From NCBI GenBank assembly GCA_944358565.1, contig CALVRK010000010.1, positions 1 through 18,079 on the forward strand: a DNA stretch of 18,079 nt. Direction: 5' to 3'. The notes beneath the pieces were generated by a model. That model had not been told where the DNA came from and made no database searches. It worked only from the letters and a program-made list of their open reading frames with translations. Shown piece after piece: positions 1 to 8,451 of the stretch. This stretch comes from an uncultured Bacilli bacterium. GTDB lineage: Bacteria > Bacillota_I > Bacilli_A > RF39 > UBA660. Numbering within the stretch: the first letter of the stretch is position 1; every line of letters starts with the position of its first letter. The position numbers were made by a program, and so were the translations under genes.

Positions 1-14
1 ATAAGCAATTATAT

Positions 15-31
15 ATGTCTTTAAAAGACAT
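15..31. repeat. 17-base near-perfect palindrome
   Basis: ATGTCTTT and AAAGACAT are exact inverted arms separated by a single A. No gene start lies nearby in the window, so the operator it might form, if any, cannot be tied to a gene. It may belong to the 3' region of whatever lies to the left. Confidence 0.35.
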
Positions 32-45
32 CGCACAAAAAGATA

Positions 46-65
46 CCCCGTAGCTTGCTGCGGGG
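46..65. terminator. GC-rich hairpin with CUUG tetraloop, probable terminator
   Basis: An 8-bp stem (CCCCGTAG pairing with CTGCGGGG, one T-G wobble) closes on a CTTG loop, a stable tetraloop. Read on the minus strand it is followed by TATCTTTTTG, a fair T-tract; on the plus strand it is followed by AGTTTCATTT, a weaker one. It could end transcription from the left-hand neighbour or act in both directions. A dispersed hairpin repeat is an alternative that needs the rest of the genome to test. Confidence 0.5.
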
Positions 66-177
66 AGTTTCATTTATACTGTTACTGTTCATAATACCAC
101 CCTATATACATATTTTATCATTTGTATTCTTTTTGCAAAACCGCTCGTGAATTCAGCATTAATATTCTGAATATATA

Positions 178-206
178 TTCAAAAAATTGCGGAATTGTGT
201 TATAAT
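178..206 (+). promoter_or_regulatory. Sigma-A-type promoter of the large surface protein
   Basis: TTCAAA (178-183) and a perfect TATAAT (201-206) are separated by 17 bases. They lie about 70 bases upstream of the start codon at 274. Just upstream, 162-180 contains overlapping short inverted repeats (ATATTC-T-GAATAT, then the palindrome GAATATATATTC), which touch the -35 and could be a regulator site. The regulatory part is speculative. Confidence 0.6.
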
Positions 207-273
207 TGGAGTAAATACGATAGAATTCGACAGAGAGTAATTACTATAATTAAAAATAAAGTAGGTGAATAAT

Positions 274-3200
274 ATGCATAGAGGTAAGAGAAAAAGAAAT
301 ATAATAATATTTAGTTTGATAGGTGTATTATTATGTATGGTAGTAGGATATGCGGCCTTTCAAACGAACTTGGAAATAAAAGGAACAAGTAAAGTAACAA
401 GTAACTGGGATATAGAAATAACAAATGTTACAGATGGGACACCCACAGGTTCAGCCGAAAATGCCACGGCCCCTGATTGGGATAAATTAACTGCCTCAAT
501 GGAAGCAAACTTATATGATAAAGGTGATGCCATGGAATATGATGTCACTATAGAAAATAAAGGGACAATAGATGCCAAATTAAATGATATATTAACAAAT
601 TTAAAAAATAGTAATAGTGATGCGGTCATCATTACTTTTTCAGGATATACTAAAGGAGAAGTATTAAAAGCAAAAGAAAGTAAGATAGTCCACGTTAAAA
701 TAGAATATAATCCTGAATATGAAGGAGAAGAGACCTCAAGTGAAGTAATCATAGATTTTGAATATACTCAAAATAATAATAGTGAAGATGTTCCCAAAAC
801 ATATCTACTTACTTATGACTATAGGACTAATGGAGGAGAAAGAGTAGATAGTGAAGGAGAATATCTAACAAGCGGAAGTAATGCTAGTTTAAGTAATATA
901 GCCTATAAACAAGGCTGGAGATTTGTGGGATGGAATACCGATAAGGATGCGAAAGTAGGTTTAACAAGTTACCAAATGAAAGAAGAGGCAACTACTTTGT
1001 ATGCGATATATTCTAAAGATATAAAAGCAACTTATGAAAAAGGAGGGAATGTTGAAAGCATTGGAAAAGAAGAAGATGCCTGTACAATATATAATAATGA
1101 AACTAGTTGTGAAATCACATTACCAACAATTACTCCAAGTGAAGGATATGTGGTAGATGGATGGTATAATGGGAATAATAAAGTTGGAGATCCAAATGAT
1201 AAATATAATCTAACAGCAGATATAACCATAAGCTCAAAAGCTACGCAAAATACATATACAGTAACATATGATTATAAGACAAATGGTGGGACAAGCAGTA
1301 CAAAAGAAACAGAGAAAGTAAATTATGGAGAGAATATCGATTTAACACCAACCGCCAGTAAATCAGGCTGGACATTTGTTGGATGGAATACGAATAAAGA
1401 TGCGACCAGTGGACTTACAAGCTTAAAGATGAGTACTAACAATGTTACCTTATATGCGATATATCGAAAAGAAGCTAAGACTATAACCATTACGTTTAAT
1501 AAAAATGGTGCAGTAAGTCAAACACCAAATGGGGGAAGTGCTAATAGTGCCAATACATTAACTCAAAGCTGTACAATAGCTGCAGTATATAATAATATGA
1601 CTCAAGCAAGTAGCTGTAATATCACATCACCAACGATAAATGCTAGTAGTAATACTCCAACGGTAGTCGGATATAATACATCATCAAGTGCGACAAGTAG
1701 TAGCTTTAATCAAAATACAAGTAAAGCTGTGAGTGCGAATGCCACATATTACGCCATAACAAGAAAAGATGCTAAAACAATAACAGTCACATTTGAAAAG
1801 AACGGAGCTTCATCAATAAGTGATACTACTAAAAGTTGTACAATAGCAGCCACATATAATGGAGCTGCTCAAGGAACAACATGTAATATCACATCACCAA
1901 CCATAACCGCTACAAGTGGTTTTACAGTATTGGGATGGAATACGACAGCTGGAAGTACTTCATCAGGATGGACACAAAATACATCTAAAAGTTTTAGTAG
2001 TAACTCAACATATTATGCCGTAACAAGAAGTTCCAATCAGTATACAGCTTCGTTTAAGGCTAATGGAGCTACAATAGGATCTACATCACAATCATGCTAT
2101 AGATATAATGGCGCAAGTAGTTGTAATATAACAACCCCAAGTATTACAAGAAGTGGCTTTACGATAACTGGATGGGGAACAAGTGCGAGTGCGACGGCGG
2201 CAACAGTAAAAGCAAGTTCAACTCTTAGTCTATCATCTAATGCGACATATTATGCTATAACAAGTAAAGTAGTAACTGTAACTTATAATAAAGGATCAAA
2301 TGTATCTTCTATAGGAAGTACTAGTGGGACATGCACAATAAGGAATAGTGCGACTAACTGTCAAGTAACACTTCCAAGTATCACAGCTTCTAGTACTTAC
2401 ATAGCTGATGGATGGTATAGTGGTTCTACTAAAGTAGGAAGTGCTGGAAGTAAATATACGGTAAGTAATAATACAACCTTAACAGCTCAGTCTAAAGCAG
2501 ATAATATTACTTTAAGCATGTCTACAACAAATACGACTAATAGTATAACTGTCGTGGCTAATGCGCAAGCAGATAGTGGGATAGTCAAATATGAATTTTC
2601 AAAAGATGGAGGAAAGACATGGCAAACAGGGACTAGTAGTAGTTATGCATATACTGGATTAACTCAAGGAACAAGTTATAATATCCAAGTTAGAGTAACA
2701 TCAAATAGTGGAAAAACAGCGACTAGTAGTAAAACAGTAACTACAGCCTCTTTAGCTAAACCAACATTTAGTGAGACAATCGATGGCGAAGTAGTAGTTA
2801 CATATCCAAGTGGATGTAGTAATGGGAAAACATGTAGTTATGTTCAAAATGATGGAAGTTCAATTAATGTAACTGGAGCGACAACAGTAAATGTTGGAGA
2901 AGATGGGACAATAGTAGCAACTGTCACAGATGGAATAAATACAGTAAGCAGTTCTTATAGTGTTATAAGATATAATCTATACGTTTCATCATCAGGAAGT
3001 GATACAACAGGTTATGGAACGAGATCAAAACCATATGCTACATTAACTAAAGCATATGATTCAGCTACTTCTACTAAAGAAGCAACTATTTATTTAATGA
3101 ATAATGTTACACAAAATTCGACAACTCAGATGGATGATAATAAAGATATTGTATTGACAAGTTATAGTACTACAAATAGTATTAATTCATTAATTAGAAG

Positions 3201-4422
3201 TGGCTCTTTAACTAGTTATATGATAAATCAAACTAACGGAAAGTTAACGTTGGAAAATGTTACTATTGATGGAAATAATGTTGCTGCACTTAGAGCTGCA
3301 ATCACAGTAAATAGCGGTGCAGATTTGGAAATAAATTTGGATGCTACAATCCAAAATTGTAATAATACATCTACTGAAGATATAATTGAGACTCGTGGTG
3401 GCGGATTAAATGTGTCCAATGGGTCTGAAGTTATAATATCGTCAGGTAGTTTTAAAAATAATAAATCTCTTTCAGATACTGGAGGCGGAGCTATTTATGT
3501 TGATGAAAGTAATTTAATTATTAATGATGGAACATTTACTAATAATTCAGCTCCTCGTGGAGGAGCTGTACGAACCATGGATGGATTATTGACTGTCGAA
3601 GATGGTCAATTTACTTCAAATGAGGCTTTTCAAAATGGTGGTGCATTATATGTTTTCTCTCTTGATAGTCAAATAACAATTAATGGAGGACTATTTGAAA
3701 ATAATATAGCTGATGTTGCTGGTGGAATATATGTACATAATAGAACTAAACAATTTAATCTAAATGGAGGAACGATAACAAATAATACAGCTCGTTATGG
3801 TTCTGGATTATATATTAATGTCGATACTGAGGAAAATTATTATCCAATAGTAGTTATAAACGCTGGTACGGTTGATAATAATATTGCAACAGAAAATGAC
3901 CTATATTCGGATATATTTGCTGGTAATGGGTCAACATTTATACAGTCAGATATTAATAGTAATTTTGTAATTAGAGATCAGGGTTATTATATTAATAATC
4001 CAAACAGTAATAAAGTTATAGATGTTAAAGGTGGTACAGCAGCTAATAGCACTACATTACAATTGTATACGAAAAATAATAGTGTTGCTCAACAATGGAA
4101 ACTTAGGCCTGCTAAAATCATAAATGGAGTTATATATTATAATTTGGAAAGTGCTGTAGCTAATCAAACTTACTATATGGATATAAATGGAAATCCACCA
4201 AATATAGTAGCAGGTGATCAGGCTGAAATATATACATTTTTAAAGAAAGACGATTTTTATTGGTATTTAGAAAAATCTGATGATAATTATTATTATATTA
4301 AATCGAAATATCAAAATATGTGTTTGGAAGTTAAAGGTGGTCATACAGATAATGAAACACCTATTCAAGTATATACTTGTAATCAAACAGCAGCTCAAAA
4401 ATGGAGGTTTATAACTTCTTAA
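274..4422 (+). CDS. Large secreted multi-domain surface protein (TasA-type leader, InlB-like repeats, beta-helix, ricin lectin end)
   Basis: This is a 1382-residue exported protein. The ATG at 274 is preferred over an in-frame GTG at 265 because AGGTGA at 263-268 sits at normal spacing from it. Residues 1-30 form a basic stretch, a hydrophobic core and GYAAF, the SipW-dependent signal style of TasA/camelysin proteins; residues 30-170 look like the TasA-type beta domain. Residues about 175-741 are InlB B-repeat-like units with GW(N)T and YAI signatures. Most units carry a cysteine pair 8-15 residues apart, probably a disulfide. About 743-832 is FN3-like, and about 900-1225 is a right-handed beta-helix rich in GG and NN turns. 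About 1230-1382 is a ricin-B-type beta-trefoil with QQW and QKW motifs. There is no LPXTG anchor, so attachment may be through TasA-like assembly or the lectin. It probably acts in adhesion or glycan binding, which is inferred from the domains. Confidence 0.85.
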   Translation: MHRGKRKRNIIIFSLIGVLLCMVVGYAAFQTNLEIKGTSKVTSNWDIEITNVTDGTPTGSAENATAPDWDKLTASMEANLYDKGDAMEYDVTIENKGTIDAKLNDILTNLKNSNSDAVIITFSGYTKGEVLKAKESKIVHVKIEYNPEYEGEETSSEVIIDFEYTQNNNSEDVPKTYLLTYDYRTNGGERVDSEGEYLTSGSNASLSNIAYKQGWRFVGWNTDKDAKVGLTSYQMKEEATTLYAIYSKDIKATYEKGGNVESIGKEEDACTIYNNETSCEITLPTITPSEGYVVDGWYNGNNKVGDPNDKYNLTADITISSKATQNTYTVTYDYKTNGGTSSTKETEKVNYGENIDLTPTASKSGWTFVGWNTNKDATSGLTSLKMSTNNVTLYAIYRKEAKTITITFNKNGAVSQTPNGGSANSANTLTQSCTIAAVYNNMTQASSCNITSPTINASSNTPTVVGYNTSSSATSSSFNQNTSKAVSANATYYAITRKDAKTITVTFEKNGASSISDTTKSCTIAATYNGAAQGTTCNITSPTITATSGFTVLGWNTTAGSTSSGWTQNTSKSFSSNSTYYAVTRSSNQYTASFKANGATIGSTSQSCYRYNGASSCNITTPSITRSGFTITGWGTSASATAATVKASSTLSLSSNATYYAITSKVVTVTYNKGSNVSSIGSTSGTCTIRNSATNCQVTLPSITASSTYIADGWYSGSTKVGSAGSKYTVSNNTTLTAQSKADNITLSMSTTNTTNSITVVANAQADSGIVKYEFSKDGGKTWQTGTSSSYAYTGLTQGTSYNIQVRVTSNSGKTATSSKTVTTASLAKPTFSETIDGEVVVTYPSGCSNGKTCSYVQNDGSSINVTGATTVNVGEDGTIVATVTDGINTVSSSYSVIRYNLYVSSSGSDTTGYGTRSKPYATLTKAYDSATSTKEATIYLMNNVTQNSTTQMDDNKDIVLTSYSTTNSINSLIRSGSLTSYMINQTNGKLTLENVTIDGNNVAALRAAITVNSGADLEINLDATIQNCNNTSTEDIIETRGGGLNVSNGSEVIISSGSFKNNKSLSDTGGGAIYVDESNLIINDGTFTNNSAPRGGAVRTMDGLLTVEDGQFTSNEAFQNGGALYVFSLDSQITINGGLFENNIADVAGGIYVHNRTKQFNLNGGTITNNTARYGSGLYINVDTEENYYPIVVINAGTVDNNIATENDLYSDIFAGNGSTFIQSDINSNFVIRDQGYYINNPNSNKVIDVKGGTAANSTTLQLYTKNNSVAQQWKLRPAKIINGVIYYNLESAVANQTYYMDINGNPPNIVAGDQAEIYTFLKKDDFYWYLEKSDDNYYYIKSKYQNMCLEVKGGHTDNETPIQVYTCNQTAAQKWRFITS
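800..2495 (+). repeat. Tandem InlB-like repeat units within the surface protein
   Basis: About six to seven diverged units of roughly 75-100 codons lie head to tail. Each runs from a TVTY or TITF strand to a YAI(Y/T) end. Some DNA identity persists: the 20 bases at 1615-1634 recur exactly at 1882-1901, and the segments around 925 and 1375 are near-identical over about 30 bases. Such homology would permit repeat-number change by recombination. Confidence 0.7.
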
Positions 4423-4444
4423 TAAAATTATATTTTATTTACAC

Positions 4445-4472
4445 AAAAAAGGCTATTTTGTTAGCCTTTTTT
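4445..4472. terminator. Bidirectional intrinsic terminator between convergent genes
   Basis: AAAAAAGGCTA (4445-4455) pairs perfectly with TAGCCTTTTTT (4462-4472) around a 6-base loop. A T-run follows on both strands. It serves the surface protein gene on the plus strand and the ABC permease on the minus strand, whose stop codon lies inside the stem. Confidence 0.85.
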
Positions 4473-5238
4473 CTATGAAAACAATTAAATAATACATTAA
4501 ACTAGCCATGATGGCAAGCAAAATAATACCAGTCATTACTAGATTTAAATTAAATACTTGTGAACCATACATAATTAAATAACCGACACCAGCTTTTGAT
4601 ACTAAAAATTCGCCCATGATAACACCGATAAATACTAATCCGATGTTTACTTTGCAAGAACTTATTAGATTTTTATAATTACTTGGTAAAATTAATTTAA
4701 AATAAATTTGATAAGGTTTGGCTTTAAAACTTTTTAAAAGTCTAATTTTACTTTCATCGGTAGAAGTGAAGGCTTGGTGAACGTTTATTATTGTTACAAT
4801 AACAGAGATAAATAAAGCCATGATGATAATAGATTTAGTACTTGCACCAGCAATGATAATTATAATAGGTCCTAGAGAAACTTTAGGTAAGCTATTTAAT
4901 ATAGTTAAATATGGATCTAATACTCTAGATATGAATTTAAATCTCCAAAGGATAGTAGCAATTATAATTCCACCAATAGTGCCGATTAAAAAGCTAATTA
5001 TGACTTCATAAAAGGTAATCCAAATGTGATGAAATAAAGAACCATCCTTATATAAGCTTATTATGGTTTTTATGATTGATTTTGGGCTTGAGGCAATAAA
5101 TGTATTAATGAGATTATTATCAGCCGCATATTGCCAAATAAAGATAAATAAAACGATGAGTGCTATTTGGGTTAGACGAACAAGGAAATTTGATCTTTTT
5201 ATTTTTTTTAAATATTCTTTATGTTCTTTACTATACAT
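4453..5238 (-). CDS. ABC transporter permease, NitT/TauT (SsuC/TauC-like) family
   Basis: This 261-residue inner-membrane permease is the channel subunit of the importer encoded with the two upstream genes. It shows about six hydrophobic segments. The cytoplasmic EAA-type loop, with SFKAKPYQIYFKLILP around residues 155-170, is where the ATPase docks; the following MGEF...GVGYLI is typical of TauC/SsuC-like proteins. An in-frame start 42 bases further upstream is possible. I chose the ATG at 5238 because it gives a normal N-terminus and an 8-base overlap with the end of the ATPase gene, preceded by AAGGA, which suggests translational coupling. The substrate is unknown: relatives carry taurine, sulfonates, nitrate or thiamine-pyrimidine precursors. 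Confidence 0.9.
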   Translation of the reverse strand: MYSKEHKEYLKKIKRSNFLVRLTQIALIVLFIFIWQYAADNNLINTFIASSPKSIIKTIISLYKDGSLFHHIWITFYEVIISFLIGTIGGIIIATILWRFKFISRVLDPYLTILNSLPKVSLGPIIIIIAGASTKSIIIMALFISVIVTIINVHQAFTSTDESKIRLLKSFKAKPYQIYFKLILPSNYKNLISSCKVNIGLVFIGVIMGEFLVSKAGVGYLIMYGSQVFNLNLVMTGIILLAIMASLMYYLIVFIEKRLTK

Positions 5239-5974
5239 GGTAATCAATGTCCTTCCAAATTTTGTCATAATAGTAGGCAAATTCTTTAGCTTTTCTATTT
5301 TGAATAGGTGTTGATTTGCCGGTTAGTTTTATTTCGTAAATACTTTTAATTTTACTTGGCCTTGGTGACATGACAATAACTCTATCTGCCATACTAATAG
5401 CTTCAGATAAATCATGTGTAACCATAATGGCACTTTTTTTCTCCTTTTTAATAATTTTGTAGACATCATCGGAAACAGCTAATCTAGTTTGGTAGTCTAA
5501 TGCTGAAAATGGTTCATCTAAAAATAAAATATCTGGTTTAGTGGCTAAGGTTCTAATGAGTGATACACGTTGCCGCATACCGCCGGATAAATTATTAGGA
5601 TAGGCTTTTTTAAAGTCTTGTAATCCATATGTATCTAATAAGTTATTAACATATTCAATATTTTCTTTAGTTAGTTTATTTTCAAGCTCTAAACCGATCA
5701 AACAATTTTTATATATGGTGCGCCAATCAAAGAGATTATCTCCTTGAAGCATGTAACCAAATTTTAGATTTGGATCAATTTCAATGGTTCCGCTAGAAGC
5801 TTTATCTAGACCACATAATATGGAAAGTACAGTACTTTTTCCACAGCCACTAGGTCCAACAATGGCGATGAATTCACCTTGTTTTAAATTTAAAGAAAAA
5901 TTATCTACAGCTAAAATTTCGTTATTTTTAGTGTGATAAATTTTTCTTAAATTTTTAACTTTTAAAATATTCAT
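5231..5974 (-). CDS. ABC transporter ATP-binding protein, NitT/TauT family
   Basis: This 247-residue ATPase powers the importer. Every catalytic motif is visible: Walker A GPSGCGKST (40-48), the Q-loop glutamine at 77, the signature LSGGM (129-133), Walker B ILFLDE (149-154) with the D-loop SALD, and the switch histidine in VTHD (187). Length and spacing are normal for TauB/SsuB-like proteins. Its ATG shares one base with the TAA of the substrate-binding protein gene (TAATG), and its end overlaps the permease start by 8 bases, so the three genes form one tightly coupled operon. The most specific safe name is NitT/TauT-type ATPase. Confidence 0.93.
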   Translation of the reverse strand: MNILKVKNLRKIYHTKNNEILAVDNFSLNLKQGEFIAIVGPSGCGKSTVLSILCGLDKASSGTIEIDPNLKFGYMLQGDNLFDWRTIYKNCLIGLELENKLTKENIEYVNNLLDTYGLQDFKKAYPNNLSGGMRQRVSLIRTLATKPDILFLDEPFSALDYQTRLAVSDDVYKIIKKEKKSAIMVTHDLSEAISMADRVIVMSPRPSKIKSIYEIKLTGKSTPIQNRKAKEFAYYYDKIWKDIDYHV

Positions 5975-6960
5975 TATTTTTTTGCGTATTTATTATCTAT
6001 TAATTTTGAGTAAGGTGCATTTTCATCTAATTGACCCGCGTTTTTAACGATTTCTTGGATGTGTTTAAAATCATCTTCAGAAATATAGGTTGTATCATAC
6101 CATGAATCGATATCTTTATATCTTTGTACGATTTTTATTAGATCTTCGTCGGATGTATCAGGGAAGTAATCTTTGATGTTTTTGGCTATTTCTTCACTCG
6201 TATGATTATGAACATAATCTAAGCCTTTTTGAATAGCTTTAGTAAATCCTTCAATGACATCTGGATTTTGTTTAATATAACTTTTTTTAGCGTTGTAAGT
6301 GGTGTATGGAACATCGCCTCCTAATTCTCCGATAGAAGCTACAATATAACCATATCCTTCTTTTTCAAGTTCTGATGCTGTTGGTTCAAAAAGAGCAACA
6401 TAATCACCGGTTCCACCTATAAATGCGCCTGACATAGATGCAAAGTCAATACTAGTATCAATGTTGGTTTCACTACTTTTAATACCATTAATATTTAAGG
6501 CATATTCTAAAGTCATAGCTGGCATACCACCTTCACGACCACCAATGATATGTTTTCCTTTTAAATCTTCTAATTTAAAATTATCTGTTTTGTCTCTAGC
6601 AACTAAGAAACTACCATCTTTTTTTGTTAATCCAGCAAAGTTTATTAAATAATCTTCTTGCCCGCCATTATAAACATATATTGTTGATTCGCTACCACAG
6701 AATCCAATTTGAACGTCGCCTGATAAAACTGCAGCGGTGACTTTATCAGCACCCGAAGTTAATATGATTTCAACATCTAAGCCTTCTTCTTCGAAGTATC
6801 CTAATGAATGCGCAATATACTGCGGTGCATAAAAGATACTGTGGGTCACTTCGGCAACTTTCACTTTTTTTAAATTTGTTTTTTCTTCTTTGGGTTTAAA
6901 AACAAAAAATCCAGTGATAATTAGGCCGACAGCTAATAATATAATAATAAATTTTTTCAA
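5974..6960 (-). CDS. ABC transporter substrate-binding protein, NMT1/THI5-like
   Basis: This 328-residue extracytoplasmic receptor is the first gene of the importer operon. The start is a TTG at 6960, supported by AAAGGAG (6969-6975) 8 bases upstream and by the standard MKK-hydrophobic N-terminus it gives. Residues 4-22 form one membrane segment. There is no lipobox cysteine, so the protein is probably held by an uncleaved N-terminal anchor rather than lipidated, which is unusual for a Gram-positive binding protein. The mature part follows the NMT1/THI5 pattern (AEVTHSIFYAPQYIAHSLGYFEEEGLDVE, then a GG-rich pocket stretch). Family members bind thiamine-pyrimidine precursors, taurine or related small molecules. 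No riboswitch lies in the short leader, so the substrate stays open. Confidence 0.88.
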   Translation of the reverse strand: MKKFIIILLAVGLIITGFFVFKPKEEKTNLKKVKVAEVTHSIFYAPQYIAHSLGYFEEEGLDVEIILTSGADKVTAAVLSGDVQIGFCGSESTIYVYNGGQEDYLINFAGLTKKDGSFLVARDKTDNFKLEDLKGKHIIGGREGGMPAMTLEYALNINGIKSSETNIDTSIDFASMSGAFIGGTGDYVALFEPTASELEKEGYGYIVASIGELGGDVPYTTYNAKKSYIKQNPDVIEGFTKAIQKGLDYVHNHTSEEIAKNIKDYFPDTSDEDLIKIVQRYKDIDSWYDTTYISEDDFKHIQEIVKNAGQLDENAPYSKLIDNKYAKK

Positions 6961-6988
6961 AAATCCCTCTCCTTTCTAATTCCATAGT

Positions 6989-6994
6989 ATTATA
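6989..6994 (-). promoter_or_regulatory. Candidate -10 box of the ABC importer operon
   Basis: On the minus strand this reads TATAAT, about 30 bases upstream of the TTG start. No good -35 is present at 16-18 bases, so the promoter may need an activator or be weak. It lies back to back with the plus-strand promoter at 7005-7034, only about 90 bases separating the divergent genes. Confidence 0.4.
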
Positions 6995-7004
6995 TTCTTA
7001 ATTT

Positions 7005-7034
7005 TTGAAAAGGTTTTAAAAAATGTGGTAAAAT
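7005..7034 (+). promoter_or_regulatory. Promoter of the five-paralogue operon
   Basis: TTGAAA (7005-7010) and TAAAAT (7029-7034) are 18 bases apart. The GGGTGA ribosome binding site follows at 7042-7047, just ahead of the ATG at 7053. Every later gene in the array starts within 4 bases of, or overlapping, the previous stop, so this is probably the only promoter for all five. Confidence 0.6.
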
Positions 7035-7052
7035 GTAAGTGGGTGATTTTAT

Positions 7053-7523
7053 ATGCATATTGGGGAGTGTAAGGTTGCTTTAATAGATGATAAAGGTAAT
7101 ATAAATATGATGGGTAAAGTGGGAGATCCTACATTTCATGTGGATTATTTATTTGAATATTTTAATGAAACATATCCTTCTGAGCCTGAATTATCATTAT
7201 TAACTGATGAATACCGAAGAGATGTTTATGCATATCATTTTGGTAATTTTGGATATATAGTATTTTACAATAATGTACATGAAGGATTAAAATATGGGAT
7301 GTTTTATTTTCCAAATAACCTTTCTAAAGAACAAATAAAAGTTCTTGAAAGTTTAGATTTAGGTGATGAAACGGTAGCAATATGTTTTGATCCGACTGAT
7401 TTTGGTTCATTTGTAAATTATGAGATAGTTGGAGCAAATGGCGAATATAATTTAAGCGAAGCGATGAATGCGTATTTTGAAAAGTTCACATTTAAAGAGG
7501 TAAATGAAAGGAAAATAATATGA
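7053..7523 (+). CDS. Uncharacterised array protein, paralogue 1 of 5
   Basis: A 156-residue soluble protein that I do not recognise. It has no signal peptide or membrane segment. It shares a plan with the four genes that follow: an N-terminal strand VALIDDKGNINMMG (8-21), a conserved histidine (H29) in FHVDYL followed by a YP, a central strand FGYIVFYN (66-73), the block YGMFYFP (81-87) followed by LSKEQ, and a late strand ending near FDPTDF. It is closest to paralogue 2. Its stop overlaps the next start as ATGA, indicating translational coupling. A compact alpha/beta fold is likely. Function is unknown. Confidence 0.8.
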   Translation: MHIGECKVALIDDKGNINMMGKVGDPTFHVDYLFEYFNETYPSEPELSLLTDEYRRDVYAYHFGNFGYIVFYNNVHEGLKYGMFYFPNNLSKEQIKVLESLDLGDETVAICFDPTDFGSFVNYEIVGANGEYNLSEAMNAYFEKFTFKEVNERKII

Positions 7524-7969
7524 ATAAAAGAGTAATTGATAGTAAAGTTACAATAATTGATGAAAGTGGAATACCACATATAATGGGTAATGTGAATGAA
7601 CAAAGACTTCATGTTAAATATTTGTTAGACTATATTCATTTAAATTTTCCAAGTATTAATACTGATAATTTAACGGTTGGGAATGTGCGAGAACGTTTTG
7701 CTTATCAAATTAGTGCTTTTGGTGATATAATTTATTTTAATGATATGAATTTTGGAATGTTTTATTTTCCTAACAAATTAACTGATGAACAGTTAGAAAC
7801 TTTGGATAATATCGATTTAGGTAATCAAAAAATTGGAATTTGTTATAATTTAAAAGAGGTAGGAAAAAACATAATGTTTAGGACAATAGGTATGGATAAT
7901 GATTATACTTTAAAAGAAGCAATAGAAGAATATATGAGTGGTATGGCGGTAAAACATCATAGGAGATGA
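7520..7969 (+). CDS. Uncharacterised array protein, paralogue 2 of 5
   Basis: This 149-residue member of the array has the family landmarks: VTIIDESGIPHIMG (10-23), H31 in LHVKYL, AFGDIIYFN (66-74), GMFYFP (79-84) followed by LTDEQ, and a late strand IGICYNL. It ends in a basic KHHRR tail. By eye it pairs best with paralogue 1. Its start overlaps the stop of paralogue 1 by four bases. No catalytic motif, signal peptide or membrane helix is visible, so it is probably a cytoplasmic protein of unknown role. Confidence 0.8.
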   Translation: MNKRVIDSKVTIIDESGIPHIMGNVNEQRLHVKYLLDYIHLNFPSINTDNLTVGNVRERFAYQISAFGDIIYFNDMNFGMFYFPNKLTDEQLETLDNIDLGNQKIGICYNLKEVGKNIMFRTIGMDNDYTLKEAIEEYMSGMAVKHHRR

Positions 7970-7970
7970 G

Positions 7971-8447
7971 ATGAGGATGCTTAATGTAAATGATTATAAG
8001 TTAGTAGTTATAACAGGATCTAATGAAGATGAAATAATTCGTTTTTTTGGAAAAACTGATGAGTATAGGTTTCATCTTGATGCTTTAAAAGATTATTTAT
8101 ATACTTATTATAATTCTTTAGCTGAAGCTATTAATGCGGATAATAAAAAAAGTAATAATGAAATTATAATTTATTTAAATGCTTTTGGTGATATTGTATA
8201 CTTACATTCAAAAGGATATGGTTTACTTTTTGTGCCAAAACAAATTACTGAAAAGCAAAAGACGGCTTTATACGATTTATTTAATTCATTTGAACGAACT
8301 CCAATTTATATAGATTATAATTTAACTAGATTAGATGATGAAATATTTCTAGAAGGCATTGTTAATTATGTTGATGGAAATGAAAATAATGAAACATTGG
8401 ATAATTTTTTTGATAAAGTAGCTTGCGTGAAAAGGAAGGTAAGATGA
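7971..8447 (+). CDS. Uncharacterised array protein, paralogue 3 of 5
   Basis: This 158-residue protein starts one base after the stop of paralogue 2, with AGGAG (7961-7965) as ribosome binding site; an ATG two codons further in is a minor alternative. It is the most divergent member but keeps H35 in FHLDAL, the strand AFGDIVYLH (71-79), YGLLFVP (83-89) followed by ITEKQ, and a late YIDYNL strand. An asparagine/lysine-rich insertion occupies about residues 55-64. It ends in a basic KRKVR tail. Function is unknown. Confidence 0.78.
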   Translation: MRMLNVNDYKLVVITGSNEDEIIRFFGKTDEYRFHLDALKDYLYTYYNSLAEAINADNKKSNNEIIIYLNAFGDIVYLHSKGYGLLFVPKQITEKQKTALYDLFNSFERTPIYIDYNLTRLDDEIFLEGIVNYVDGNENNETLDNFFDKVACVKRKVR

Positions 8448-8451
8448 TTTA

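Noticed and set aside
265..273. GTG at 265 as the start of the large surface protein
   Set aside because: It falls within the AGGTGA ribosome binding site that serves the ATG at 274.
3961..4422. A second variable repeat at the end of the large surface protein
   Set aside because: The C-terminus is a ricin-type trefoil with uniform AT-rich composition and no GC-rich block.
5239..5280. Longer N-terminus for the ABC permease
   Set aside because: The extra 14 residues lie inside the ATPase gene with no ribosome binding site. The ATG at 5238 gives the usual coupled overlap.
6961..7052. Thiamine (TPP) riboswitch ahead of the ABC importer
   Set aside because: The leader is under 100 bases and shared with a divergent promoter. 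It lacks the CTGAGA and ACC-TGAT-type core motifs, so thiamine-precursor transport cannot be claimed from it.
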